A stretch of DNA of 55,339 bases, from assembly GCF_014696615.1 (NCBI RefSeq), contig NZ_JACJQJ010000054.1, forward strand, positions 1 to 55,339, written 5' to 3'. Positions 25,638 to 33,263 of the stretch are shown here, one piece after another. The stretch's first letter is position 1; every line of letters begins with the position of its first letter. Below the pieces are notes generated by a model. The model had not been told where the DNA came from. It ran no database searches and saw nothing but the letters and a program-made list of their open reading frames with translations. The DNA comes from Nostoc linckia FACHB-104 (lineage in GTDB: Bacteria > Cyanobacteriota > Cyanobacteriia > Cyanobacteriales > Nostocaceae). The translations under genes were made by a program, and so were the position numbers.

Positions 25638-25880
25638 TTATTCATTCAGCGATCCACATTTGTCTGCTTCAAAATGGCTAAAGCTAATCCAGCGAATTTT
25701 TGATGAGTCAATAATCTGATTTACTGCATCACGTACTTGGGGAAATAGTTTCTTCAAACCTGTATGAAATAATAATGGTTCTTCATCCTTGACTAAAAAT
25801 TGGCTAAATTGCAAATCTATATTTGAGTCATAAGTAGAGATGCGATAGATATCTGGAGCAATTTCGGTAATGTTAGTCAT
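25638..25880 (-). pseudogene. Truncated metallo-beta-lactamase-fold protein
   Basis: An 80-codon frame matching the first part of an MBL-fold (ODP/flavodiiron-like) hydrolase: [23 protein letters not shown] and ending [16 protein letters not shown]. The metal-binding HxExD motif is reached (HFEAD), then the frame stops, so the remaining two thirds with the other metal ligands are missing. The next gene starts within 16 bases, consistent with a deletion. It could still be translated but would not be active. Confidence 0.75.
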
Positions 25881-25891
25881 AGTAGTTCAAT

Positions 25892-26278
25892 TTATATCGG
25901 TAACAACGAAACATGAGCAGAAACTACTTTCCATCCATCTGGAAATCTGTACCAAGTTTGGCTTTGTCTCCCAAAACGCTCTACACCATTGATAATGCGG
26001 CGAAATTCTAAAGTTACAGTTGCTGTATCCTTGCCAAAAGTCACTACTTTAAGATTAGAAATTTCTCGCTCAATTTTTGGGTTCGGTCGAGAGGCGCGAA
26101 AATTGCGAATCTCTTCACTACCGTAGAGGTTTTCTGTTACACCAAAGCGCACTACTTCTGGTGCATCCCAAAATAAACTATCCATCACATCTAAATTGTT
26201 ATTAGCCAAAGCCTCTTCGTACTTGAGGTATAAAGCAGTTACTTCAGCTACAACAGCAGGATCGTTTACTGTAGTCAT
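25892..26278 (-). CDS. AtzH/HpxZ-like protein (DUF3225, NTF2-like fold)
   Basis: 128 aa, matching the size and pattern of DUF3225: ALYLKYEEALANNNLDVMDSLFW, RFGVTENLYG, IRNFRASRP and RFGRQSQTWYRFPDGWKVVSAHVS. Family members are HpxZ of oxalurate catabolism and AtzH, encoded beside amidases of cyanuric acid and ureide breakdown. An amidase of the matching type is about 3 kb away at 29182-30600. The biochemical role of the family is not settled. It lies 11 bases upstream of the MBL remnant on the same strand. Confidence 0.8.
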   Translation of the reverse strand: MTTVNDPAVVAEVTALYLKYEEALANNNLDVMDSLFWDAPEVVRFGVTENLYGSEEIRNFRASRPNPKIEREISNLKVVTFGKDTATVTLEFRRIINGVERFGRQSQTWYRFPDGWKVVSAHVSLLPI

Positions 26279-26367
26279 TTTTGTTACCTATTTACGAACT
26301 GCGAATTATTTGGTCGCGGAAACCGGATATTTGCCGCATCAAGAATAGCGAGTCTATGATACAGAGA

Positions 26368-26541
26368 CTAGCACCTAGCATGATAGTAAGCAAAACCCAC
26401 TATACCCAATAACAAAGCAGAATCAGTAAGGCGATATACCACCCAGCTAGTAGCCACTTGGGTCATAGACGTACCAATTAGAGAAATTGCTTGACCTGTG
26501 TAGAAAAGGCTAAAATTTCTGGAACAAAAAGCACGTAGCAT
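26368..26541 (-). pseudogene. MFS transporter N-terminal remnant
   Basis: A 57-codon frame from ATG at 26541. It reads like the first helix and a half of an EntS-like MFS exporter: SRNFSLFYTGQAISLIGTSM, TQVATSWVVYRLTDSALLLGIVGFA, then it diverges and stops. Intact proteins continue about 350 residues further. The sequence after the junction has no recognised match. This is a deletion remnant on the minus strand between two intact genes. Confidence 0.75.
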
Positions 26542-26574
26542 GGATTATTTGCTGTCTGTCGCCATACATCACCT

Positions 26575-27351
26575 CTAGCCGTGAATAAAAAAGTAAATAG
26601 TCATTCCAAAGGCAACAAATATGACAAATTTTCTAATTAATTGTGGTTTAACTCTACGTGCATAATGGGCGCTAAGATATCCGCCTAAAGAACCACCTAC
26701 AGCCATTAAAATCGCTTGTTCCCAAGCAATTACACCTGCAAAAATAAAGGGAATAATGGCAATTCCATTAATACAACTGCCTAAAAATGCTTTAAAAGCG
26801 TTAATTGTATGAATATTTTTGATACCCAAAAATGATAGGGTTGCTAACATTAAAATTCCTAAACCTGCGCCGAAAAAACCGCCATAGATAGCGATCGCTA
26901 ATTGCGCCAAAGCAAGGTTAAATATAGGTACAGATTCCGGCGTTGACTTTTGACTGTGAAGCTGCAACCATCCTCTAAAACTATCACCAAAGGTAAATAC
27001 TAGGGTTGCTGATAGCAATAGATAAGGTATGAGCTTTTTAAACACATCAGCAGATGTATAAAGTAAAGCTAAAGAGCCAATAATTCCACCAAGTAGACTT
27101 ATGCCACATAACAACAAAAAAACTTGCCGCTTAATGCCTAAATCTTTACGATAGGCTCCAGCACTAGCTAAAGCACCTACCCAAAGGGCGGTATTATTAG
27201 TAGCATTCGCAGTGATTGGCGGTACACCTGTAAAAAGTAAGGCTGGAAACGTAATAAAACTTCCACCACCTGCAACAGCATTCAACCCACCTGCAATGAA
27301 AGCGGTGCTGAATAAAAGTAAGTTATGGAGAATATTTAAAGATGGTGGCAT
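26575..27351 (-). CDS. TauE/SafE (TSUP)-family permease, copy 2
   Basis: 258 aa, seven or eight hydrophobic helices. The N-terminal repeat has AGGLNAVAGGGSFITFPALLFTG and ANATNNTALWVG, and the second half has IYGGFFGAGLGILMLATL, the paired TSUP signature. It is distinct from copy 1 and closer to the YfcA-like branch. The ligand may be sulfite or another small anion; it sits in a region of gene remnants with no close operon partner. Confidence 0.85.
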   Translation of the reverse strand: MPPSLNILHNLLLFSTAFIAGGLNAVAGGGSFITFPALLFTGVPPITANATNNTALWVGALASAGAYRKDLGIKRQVFLLLCGISLLGGIIGSLALLYTSADVFKKLIPYLLLSATLVFTFGDSFRGWLQLHSQKSTPESVPIFNLALAQLAIAIYGGFFGAGLGILMLATLSFLGIKNIHTINAFKAFLGSCINGIAIIPFIFAGVIAWEQAILMAVGGSLGGYLSAHYARRVKPQLIRKFVIFVAFGMTIYFFIHG

Positions 27352-27486
27352 GATTTTTTGGTTACAAATTAGGAATTATCAATTTAGGAATCTCGTGGGT
27401 AGAATGAGAAATCCAATCAGCACCTTCAGTTGTCAGAATATTGGACATGGAGATTCGTAGAAATATAGGGCGATCGCACAACTGAG

Positions 27487-27704
27487 TTAAAGTAAATTGA
27501 GATTCAGCCTCACAGACATTGCATAACCAAATACAGTCATACCCGCATTAACTCCAGCCATCACACCTGCTGGTATATCTTCAATAACTACAAATTTTTG
27601 GGGAGAAAATCTCATCATTTCCACCCCATACAAAAATACATCTAGATGAGGTTTGCTACCTATGAGTACTGTAGCTGTAAAGATTTTTCCAGAAGCTAAT
27701 TGTC
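27487..27704 (-). pseudogene. HAD-family phosphatase C-terminal remnant
   Basis: Reads GKIFTATVLIGSKPHLDVFLYGVEMM, then FSPQKFVVIEDIPAGVMAGVNAGMTVFGYA, which is the second half of a beta-phosphoglucomutase-like HAD hydrolase. The nucleophile DxDGT half is missing and the usual GKPxPD is GSKPHLD. It is joined in frame to the dispersed 33-base repeat and, beyond that, to a piece of an unrelated protein. Confidence 0.75.
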
Positions 27705-27737
27705 GATTGCGTAGGCGTAGCCCGTCGTAGACATCGC
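27705..27737 (-). repeat. dispersed palindromic repeat, GCTACGCC type, copy 2
   Basis: Identical over 33 bases to 14459-14491. It is read in frame here as SDVYDGLRLRN between two gene remnants, so it marks a junction or an insertion. Confidence 0.8.
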
Positions 27738-27845
27738 TTCTTTTCGCCAAAGCAGCAATTGTCTTCAATCATGACTATTGAGTACAGCCACTATAGCTTG
27801 CCCCATATCACCAGGACTGAAAATACCAACAGTTTTGATTTGCAT
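27738..27845 (-). pseudogene. NAD(P)-binding oxidoreductase N-terminal remnant
   Basis: From ATG at 27845 the frame reads MQIKTVGIFSPGDMGQAIV and then AVLNSHD, the dinucleotide-binding start of a 6-phosphogluconate-dehydrogenase-like protein. A stop follows, and a one-base shift restores LKTIAALAKRSD, the expected continuation of that family. It then meets the 33-base repeat. So it is a frameshifted, truncated gene. Confidence 0.65.
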
Positions 27846-27957
27846 GGAAAGCTTGATGCCAAACAAAATGCTGTTCAATTAGTACTGATGTGCATAGTTG
27901 GACTTAGCACCAGTACTCATTGTCCAGCATGGGTTTGGAGATTGAGTTATGAAATAA

Positions 27958-27987
27958 AATACGGTAAATTGATTGAATTAATGTATT
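27958..27987. promoter_or_regulatory. 30-bp partial dyad with TACGGTAAAT
   Basis: AATACGGTAA, a 10-base centre, then TTAATGTATT: the outer arms pair at 8 of 10 positions. The same arrangement is at 49650-49679. It lies 53 bases before the ATG of the membrane protein gene at 28041. Confidence 0.5.
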
Positions 27988-28040
27988 TTAGCTCTCAACA
28001 GAAAACTATCACAAATTGTTCTCAGAAAGCAAGTAATTCC

Positions 28041-28487
28041 ATGACTCAAAAAGCCGAATTCTCTCGATTTATTATCGCTTTTATTGCTGGCTTTCTGGCA
28101 GTGCTGGTATTTCATCAAGGTTTACTTGCGCTGCTACACGCCGTTAATTTTGCTCAACGTCCAGCCTATCAAACAACACCTACACAACCTTTTGGGATAC
28201 CGCAATTTTTATCCAGTGCTTTCTGGGGAGGAATTTGGGGTTTAGTTTGGGCAACAATCACAGTACGCTGGCGAATAAACAAAAATTATTGGTTAGCAGC
28301 TTTAATTTTTGGTGCAGTTGCACCGACATTGATTGCTTGGTTTGTTGTTGCACCATTGAAAGGTTTGCCCATAGCTGGAGGTTGGAAACTACCTGCAATG
28401 ATTACAGCTTTACTGGTTAATGGTGCTTGGGGATGGGGAACCGCTTTATTATTTAATTGGTTTGCCAGAAGACAAGTATTGCAGTGA
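28041..28487 (+). CDS. Small four-helix membrane protein
   Basis: 148 aa from the ATG at 28041; upstream codons in frame show no conservation-like pattern. Four hydrophobic helices are seen (about 8-27, 55-73, 82-102, 118-138), the second with SSAFWGGIWGLVWATI. I do not recognise a named family, though such proteins are common in bacteria near acetyltransferases. Its stop codon overlaps the GTG of the next gene by four bases (GTGA), indicating translational coupling. A candidate operator dyad lies just upstream. Confidence 0.7.
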   Translation: MTQKAEFSRFIIAFIAGFLAVLVFHQGLLALLHAVNFAQRPAYQTTPTQPFGIPQFLSSAFWGGIWGLVWATITVRWRINKNYWLAALIFGAVAPTLIAWFVVAPLKGLPIAGGWKLPAMITALLVNGAWGWGTALLFNWFARRQVLQ

Positions 28488-29107
28488 CAGCAACAATCAG
28501 ACTAGCCAATGAACAAGATGCATCACCAATGCTGGCAATTTATGCGCCAATTGTCCGCGAAACGACTATTTCCTTTGAGCTAGAACCACCTAGCGAAACG
28601 GAGTTTCAGCAGCGAATTCAAAACTATCAACAGCAAATGCCTTGGCTAGTTTGTGAAATTCATGGTGAGGTTGTCGGCTACGCTTATGCTAGCCCTTATC
28701 GTACTCGTGCAGCTTATCAATGGTCTGTAGAATCTTCTGTGTACGTCAGTGAGAATCATCGCCGTAAAGGAATTGCCAAAGCCTTATATATGGCGCTGTT
28801 AAAGTTACTGCAACTACAAGGATTTTATAACGTGGTAGCTGCGATCGCTTTACCCAATCCAGCCAGTATAGCTGTACATGAAGCTGTTGGTTTTGTGCCT
28901 GTAGGAGTCTTTCCTAAAATTGGGTTTAAATTTGGTAAGTGGCATGATATAGGATATTGGCAATTATCTCTCCAAGCCGAGCAATCTTTCTTAATTGAGA
29001 ACCACAACACACAACCCATTAATCCACCACTTTCCCTATCAGCAATACAGAAATCGCCTTTGTGGGATGAAGCATTAACAACTGGACTATTGCAGCTACG
29101 AATTTAA
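28484..29107 (+). CDS. Phosphinothricin-acetyltransferase-like GNAT enzyme
   Basis: 207 aa. The GTG at 28484 is chosen because it overlaps the preceding stop codon by four bases and places the family start TIRLANEQDA at residue 3. Motifs: IYAPIVRETTISFELEPPS, VSENHRRKGIAKALYMALL (acetyl-CoA site), ALPNPASIAVHEAVGFVPVGVF and GFKFGKWHDIGYWQL. These match the PAT/Bar/MnaT group that acetylates phosphinothricin or methionine sulfone and sulfoximine. The latter would fit a sulfur setting, but the substrate is not proven. A C-terminal 40-residue tail exceeds the usual length. Confidence 0.83.
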   Translation: MTATIRLANEQDASPMLAIYAPIVRETTISFELEPPSETEFQQRIQNYQQQMPWLVCEIHGEVVGYAYASPYRTRAAYQWSVESSVYVSENHRRKGIAKALYMALLKLLQLQGFYNVVAAIALPNPASIAVHEAVGFVPVGVFPKIGFKFGKWHDIGYWQLSLQAEQSFLIENHNTQPINPPLSLSAIQKSPLWDEALTTGLLQLRI

Positions 29108-29181
29108 CTCAGTAAAAAATTAATCTCTGGAAAACTCGGCGTTCCTCTGCGTTGGAAAACTTTGCTCTCTACAGCTAAAAT

Positions 29182-30600
29182 ATGTCAGAAATCACCAATT
29201 TCTCTGCATCTCAACTAATTTCACTATACCGCGATCGCCAATTATCACCCGTTGAAGTCACCAAAGCTGCCTTAGAAAGAATCGATACTTACAATAACTT
29301 AGTTAACGCCTTTGCGATCGTTGATGAAAACACAGCTATTGCTGAAGCCCAAGCCTCAGAATTACGTTGGTTAAACGGTAATCCCCTGGGCTTATTAGAT
29401 GGAATACCCTTTACAGCCAAAGATTTATTGTTAACTAGGGGATTACCCACACGCCGAGGAAGTAAAGCAATTAACGCCAATCAACCTTGGGAAGAAGATG
29501 CACCAGCCGTAGCCCGGTTACGAGAACAGGGTGCAGTATTACTGGGAAAAACCACAACCTCAGAATTTGGCTGGAAGGGTGTCACCGATAGCCCCCTGAC
29601 TGGTATCACCCGTAATCCTTGGAATAGAGAACTAACCCCCGGAGGTAGTAGCGGAGGGGCGGCTGTGGCGGCTGCATTGGGCTTAGGAACAATCCACCTG
29701 GGTACAGATGGCGGCGGATCTTCCAGAACACCGGCGGCGTTAACAGGGGTATTTGGTTTCAAACCCAGTTTTGGGCGTGTCGCTGGTTATCCATCAGCCC
29801 ATACAGGGAGTTTATTTCATATTGGGGTTCTGACTCGCACTGTTAACGATGCAGCCATTACCTTAAATGCGATCGCTCATCCGGATGTGCGTGATTGGTA
29901 TGCTTTACCAGATATACAACAAGACTATAATTTGGATTTAGATAAAGGTGTAGCGGGATTGCGAATCGCCTACAGTCCTAACTTTGGATACGCCGATGTC
30001 GATCCAGAAGTCACCGCCTTAGTCAAAGTTGCAGCGGATATATTTGCCAAGCTTGGCGCTGTTGTTGAACAGGTAGATCCTGGGTTCACTAATCCTCGCA
30101 GTATTTTTCAAACATTATGGCAAGCGGGTGCAGCTAAGTTACTACGTGGTTTTAGTGCAGAACAGCAAGCTGTGATTGAAGAAGGCTTGCGGAATATCGC
30201 CCAACAAGGCGATCTCATCACACTAGCAGAATACCTCAGCGCCCAAGATGCACGGGAAGCTTTAGGAAGACATCTGCAACGCTTTCACCAAAACTATGAT
30301 TTATTGATTACTCCCACCTTATCCGTAGCTGCTTTTTCCGTCGGACAAAATCGACCCCCGTCATATATTGACAATCCCCAACGCGATTGGTCACCCTTTA
30401 CATATCCGTTTAATCTCACGCAACAACCTGCGGCTTCTGTACCTTGCGGCTTCACCAGCAACGGCTTACCTGTAGGTATCCAAATTGTCGCCGCCAAATA
30501 CCGAGATTTACTAGTATTGCAAGCCGCTAAAGCTTATGAAACTGTTTCACCTTTCGTTATGCCTTTAGACTTGTTTAAGGCTAGCAAAAAACTCTCGTAG
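29182..30600 (+). CDS. Amidase-signature hydrolase (AtzE/GatA-like)
   Basis: Cytoplasmic amidase, 472 aa, with the Ser-cisSer-Lys triad: K80 (PFTAKD), S156 (PGGSSGG) and S180 (DGGGSSR). ALGLGTIHLGTDGG and the C-terminal FNLTQQPAASVPCGF are family features. The length and lack of a fused C-terminal domain fit AtzE-type or general amidases rather than tRNA amidotransferase GatA. An AtzH/HpxZ-like gene about 3 kb away hints at ureide or carboxybiuret-like substrates, which is inference. Its 3' end overlaps the convergent HAD gene by 67 bases. Confidence 0.85.
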   Translation: MSEITNFSASQLISLYRDRQLSPVEVTKAALERIDTYNNLVNAFAIVDENTAIAEAQASELRWLNGNPLGLLDGIPFTAKDLLLTRGLPTRRGSKAINANQPWEEDAPAVARLREQGAVLLGKTTTSEFGWKGVTDSPLTGITRNPWNRELTPGGSSGGAAVAAALGLGTIHLGTDGGGSSRTPAALTGVFGFKPSFGRVAGYPSAHTGSLFHIGVLTRTVNDAAITLNAIAHPDVRDWYALPDIQQDYNLDLDKGVAGLRIAYSPNFGYADVDPEVTALVKVAADIFAKLGAVVEQVDPGFTNPRSIFQTLWQAGAAKLLRGFSAEQQAVIEEGLRNIAQQGDLITLAEYLSAQDAREALGRHLQRFHQNYDLLITPTLSVAAFSVGQNRPPSYIDNPQRDWSPFTYPFNLTQQPAASVPCGFTSNGLPVGIQIVAAKYRDLLVLQAAKAYETVSPFVMPLDLFKASKKLS

Positions 30601-31247
30601 TCATCGTAGTTAGGAAAAACATCAGTTGCACCTTCGTTAAATAATGCTTGGGCTGCATTGTCTGCAGCTATACCAATAAATGCATATCCTAACTTACGTG
30701 CCGAACGAATATCCCAAACACCATCGCCAATGTAAACAACTTCTGGGAAACTTTGATTGTAATAAATTTCAGCGCGAGAAAGTGCGATTGCCATTATCCC
30801 CTCTCGCGAATCGTCATCATCCGAAAACGCACAAGGAATATTATCAATAGGAAGATGAGCCGATTTTAACTTGAATATCGCTGATGCAGCCCAACCGCCT
30901 CCCCCATAGGCTACCTGATAGTCATCAGATGCGAGTAGCCTTTGCAACATATCAAATGCACCTGCTATTGCTTTGACTCCATTGTTTGCTTGTGCGCCAT
31001 CAAAGAGTAATTCTAAAAAACGCTGTTGAAATACTTCAACCTCTTTAGGTGTAGGAATGCAACCAAGTTTACTCTGACAGACTTCCTTGAGAATGCAAGC
31101 ATCTGTTACATGATTGTATGATGTCCAGTCGTTTGATACTTCCAAAACACCAAATACTTCAAACAACGCCTGTAAATATGATTCATCATCCAGGTGATTG
31201 GACTCAGTCAGAGTACCATCAATATCAAACATTACTAATTTCACCAT
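30534..31247 (-). CDS. HAD-family hydrolase
   Basis: 237 aa. Motif I is VMFDIDGTLT with the nucleophile Asp at residue 8; motif III/IV is VVYIGDGVWDIRSARKLGYAFIGI. A long helical cap holds LQALFEVFG and LKEVCQSKLG. It is a phosphoglycolate-phosphatase-like HAD enzyme of unknown substrate. It is convergent with the amidase and the two coding regions overlap by 67 bases at their 3' ends. Confidence 0.8.
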   Translation of the reverse strand: MVKLVMFDIDGTLTESNHLDDESYLQALFEVFGVLEVSNDWTSYNHVTDACILKEVCQSKLGCIPTPKEVEVFQQRFLELLFDGAQANNGVKAIAGAFDMLQRLLASDDYQVAYGGGGWAASAIFKLKSAHLPIDNIPCAFSDDDDSREGIMAIALSRAEIYYNQSFPEVVYIGDGVWDIRSARKLGYAFIGIAADNAAQALFNEGATDVFPNYDDYESFLLALNKSKGITKGETVS

Positions 31248-31405
31248 CTTTACCGCAACACATCGCCAATCAATTATTATTTGTTAAATCTATGCTGAAA
31301 ATACAAAATTTTGATAGATAAAGTGTCATTTTAGCAATTTCCATTACTTGTGTTCTGTTGATGGACATGAGATGCTACTTTATATTAAGTACGTTTAACC
31401 GATAA

Positions 31406-31415
31406 ATTTACAGTA
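31406..31415 (-). promoter_or_regulatory. candidate operator motif TACTGTAAAT with TATCGG extension
   Basis: Reads ATACTGTAAATTTATCGG on the minus strand, matching the aminotransferase site (14675) at 17 of 18 bases. It lies 116 bases before the rhodanese ATG and upstream of the divergent HAD gene. Confidence 0.5.
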
Positions 31416-31530
31416 TTTTACTTGTCTTGACAGGTAAAAATAGATTTGGTGCATCCTTGATAAAAGAATGCACTGGGAATTATTTTGCAGACTTACACAA
31501 TATTTGCGTGAGATAGTAGGGAGTGAGAAC

Positions 31531-32496
31531 ATGAATTTAAAATATTTCCTTTCCAGGTTAAGAAAACCTAAGTTAAAAGCTAAAACCTTTGCTCTATTAG
31601 CAATATTTTTTGCTATATTTTTGATTCCTTTATTACCAATTTCAGCATTTTCAGCTAATCCTAGCGCTAAAATTCAGTTTGTTTCGCCTAATTGGCTTGC
31701 AGAAAATTCTCAAGATAAAAATTTACGAATTTTAGATGTCAGAAATTTTCCTCTCGACTATATAGAGGGACACTTAGCTGGTGCTGTAAATATTGCTGAT
31801 ACTGCTTTTCGCGGCCCGAGAGAAGGCTTACCCGTACAGTATTGGAATAATGAAAAGTTAGGAAAAATCTTTGCCAATTCAGGTTTAACAAATAATAGCC
31901 GTGTGCTTGTATATTCAGATGGTAGAGATGTTCTCGGCGCAACAATGGTTGCTTATTTACTAGAACGTTCTGGATTAAAAGATATCGCTGTATTAGACGG
32001 TGGCTACACAGGTTATAAAGCTGCTAATAATGTCACCAAAGAATTTCCCCAATACAAAGTTGGTAAATTTACTGTCAAAGATAACCCTTCAGTTCGCGTC
32101 AGTTTAAATGATGTGAAAAAACTGATTGGTAAACCAGGAGTTACCTTCATCGATCCTCGACCAGAAAAATTGTTCCGAGGTGAAGAAAATATTTGGATAC
32201 GCAACGGACATATTCCAGGGGCGCGGAATATTCCTTGGGTAACATTTATGGATGCTCAGAATCCTCACAAATTAAAGTCATTAGATGAAATTAAGAAGAT
32301 TCTCGCAGATAAAAAGATTGACCCCAAAAATGATATTATTGTTTCTTGTAGCACGGGACGAGAAGCAACATTACAATATGTCGTCTTAAAGCATCTTTTG
32401 GGTTATCCCAAAGTTAGGATTTATGAAGGTTCTTGGACAGAATATAGCGCTCAGAAAGATTTACCCGTAGCTACTGGAGATGAGAAAGTAACCTAA
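31531..32496 (+). CDS. Exported tandem rhodanese (thiosulfate sulfurtransferase)
   Basis: 321 aa. The ATG at 31531 is chosen over one 21 codons earlier because AGGGAGTGA precedes it and it puts a basic region plus hydrophobic segment (20-40, ending AFSA) at the N-terminus, so the protein is predicted to be exported. The N-terminal rhodanese domain (about 45-165) lacks the active-site Cys: its loop reads YSDGRD. The C-terminal domain (about 185-315) has the active loop C273-STGRE. Such enzymes move sulfane sulfur from thiosulfate or mercaptopyruvate to an acceptor. The small gene at 32517 follows within 20 bases. Confidence 0.87.
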   Translation: MNLKYFLSRLRKPKLKAKTFALLAIFFAIFLIPLLPISAFSANPSAKIQFVSPNWLAENSQDKNLRILDVRNFPLDYIEGHLAGAVNIADTAFRGPREGLPVQYWNNEKLGKIFANSGLTNNSRVLVYSDGRDVLGATMVAYLLERSGLKDIAVLDGGYTGYKAANNVTKEFPQYKVGKFTVKDNPSVRVSLNDVKKLIGKPGVTFIDPRPEKLFRGEENIWIRNGHIPGARNIPWVTFMDAQNPHKLKSLDEIKKILADKKIDPKNDIIVSCSTGREATLQYVVLKHLLGYPKVRIYEGSWTEYSAQKDLPVATGDEKVT

Positions 32497-32516
32497 TACC
32501 AAATCAGGAAAAATCC

Positions 32517-32678
32517 ATGAAATATGCAATTTTATTAATTGCAGCATCTATCATCACATTGTTCCCAGTAGTAGATGTATTTGCAGCTAACAATCCCCAG
32601 GAAGATAACTTGGTTAGCTGTAGAAGAAGCAAAGACCAACCACCAGGAGATTCAACAAGCGATCGCTCCGGATCTTAG
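32517..32678 (+). CDS. Small exported protein, possibly frameshifted
   Basis: 53 codons, preceded by an AGGAAA ribosome-binding site 20 bases after the rhodanese stop. Residues 1-23 are a clear signal peptide ending VFAA. The mature part as read is short and basic. However, from about codon 31 the +1 frame reads WLAVEEAKTNHQEIQQAIA, then PDLSTTFANSS to a stop at 32703, which looks far more like a natural helical protein. Loss of one T near 32607 would join the two into about 60 residues. Either the gene is broken or the site is a sequencing error. No family was recognised. Confidence 0.55.
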   Translation: MKYAILLIAASIITLFPVVDVFAANNPQEDNLVSCRRSKDQPPGDSTSDRSGS

Positions 32679-32759
32679 TACAACATTTGCTAATTCATCA
32701 TGAATCAAATTTAGCAATACTCTGCTAACAGTTACACTAATTCCTTGTCCTCAATCAAG

Positions 32760-32788
32760 TTCTGAGTGATGTTTTCCATCGCTCAGAA
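32760..32788 (+). terminator. rho-independent terminator after rhodanese group
   Basis: TTCTGAGTGATG (32760-32771) and CATCGCTCAGAA (32777-32788) pair with one G-T around TTTTC, followed by TTATTTATT. It ends the rhodanese transcript and faces the minus-strand deaminase gene. Confidence 0.7.
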
Positions 32789-32822
32789 TTATTTATTACT
32801 TCACAAAGATTACGAAATCCTG

Positions 32823-33263
32823 TTACGGTTTGAACCCCTTTAATAGATATTTTTCCAGAAAATGATTCACTTCCTCGGCACATAACCCGACATGAACTAT
32901 TTTCCCTGCAGTTTTGAGAATATCTAATCCTTTACCGTTATTGCGCGGATCTGAATCGACTATCGAAACATATATTTCTTGAATGCGCGGATCTTTAGCG
33001 ATCGCCCAAGCACAAGAGGGTGTGCGTCCTTGAAAAGAACAAGGTTCAAGAGTAACGTACATTTGTAAAAACGGTAAATCTCGACCTTGAATGTAGGTGA
33101 GTGCATCAGCCTCAGCGTGATTTTTCCCAGGTGAATGCGTATATCCTACTGCTACTATCTCACCAGAATGGACTATGACACAACCTACTGGTGGGTTCGG
33201 TAAGCATTCTGGTAAAGCTTTTCTGCTGTGAGCTAAAGCAGCCAACATAAATTTATCGTTCAT
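32823..33263 (-). CDS. Standalone RibD-type deaminase domain
   Basis: 146 aa zinc deaminase of the cytidine deaminase superfamily. The zinc-binding H49-A-E51 is in GKNHAEADAL; C75 and C84 are in EPCSFQGRTPSC, the diaminohydroxyphosphoribosylaminopyrimidine deaminase signature. The reductase domain of full RibD is absent. It may be a second, deaminase-only enzyme acting on a pyrimidine or on guanine-like bases, or a pseudo-RibD. No riboflavin genes are near. The start has no strong ribosome-binding site. Confidence 0.8.
   Translation of the reverse strand: MNDKFMLAALAHSRKALPECLPNPPVGCVIVHSGEIVAVGYTHSPGKNHAEADALTYIQGRDLPFLQMYVTLEPCSFQGRTPSCAWAIAKDPRIQEIYVSIVDSDPRNNGKGLDILKTAGKIVHVGLCAEEVNHFLEKYLLKGFKP

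Noticed and set aside
27759-28040. N-terminal extension of the four-helix membrane protein
   Set aside because: The upstream codons overlap the antisense remnant and operator dyad and show no protein-like pattern; the ATG at 28041 is preferred.
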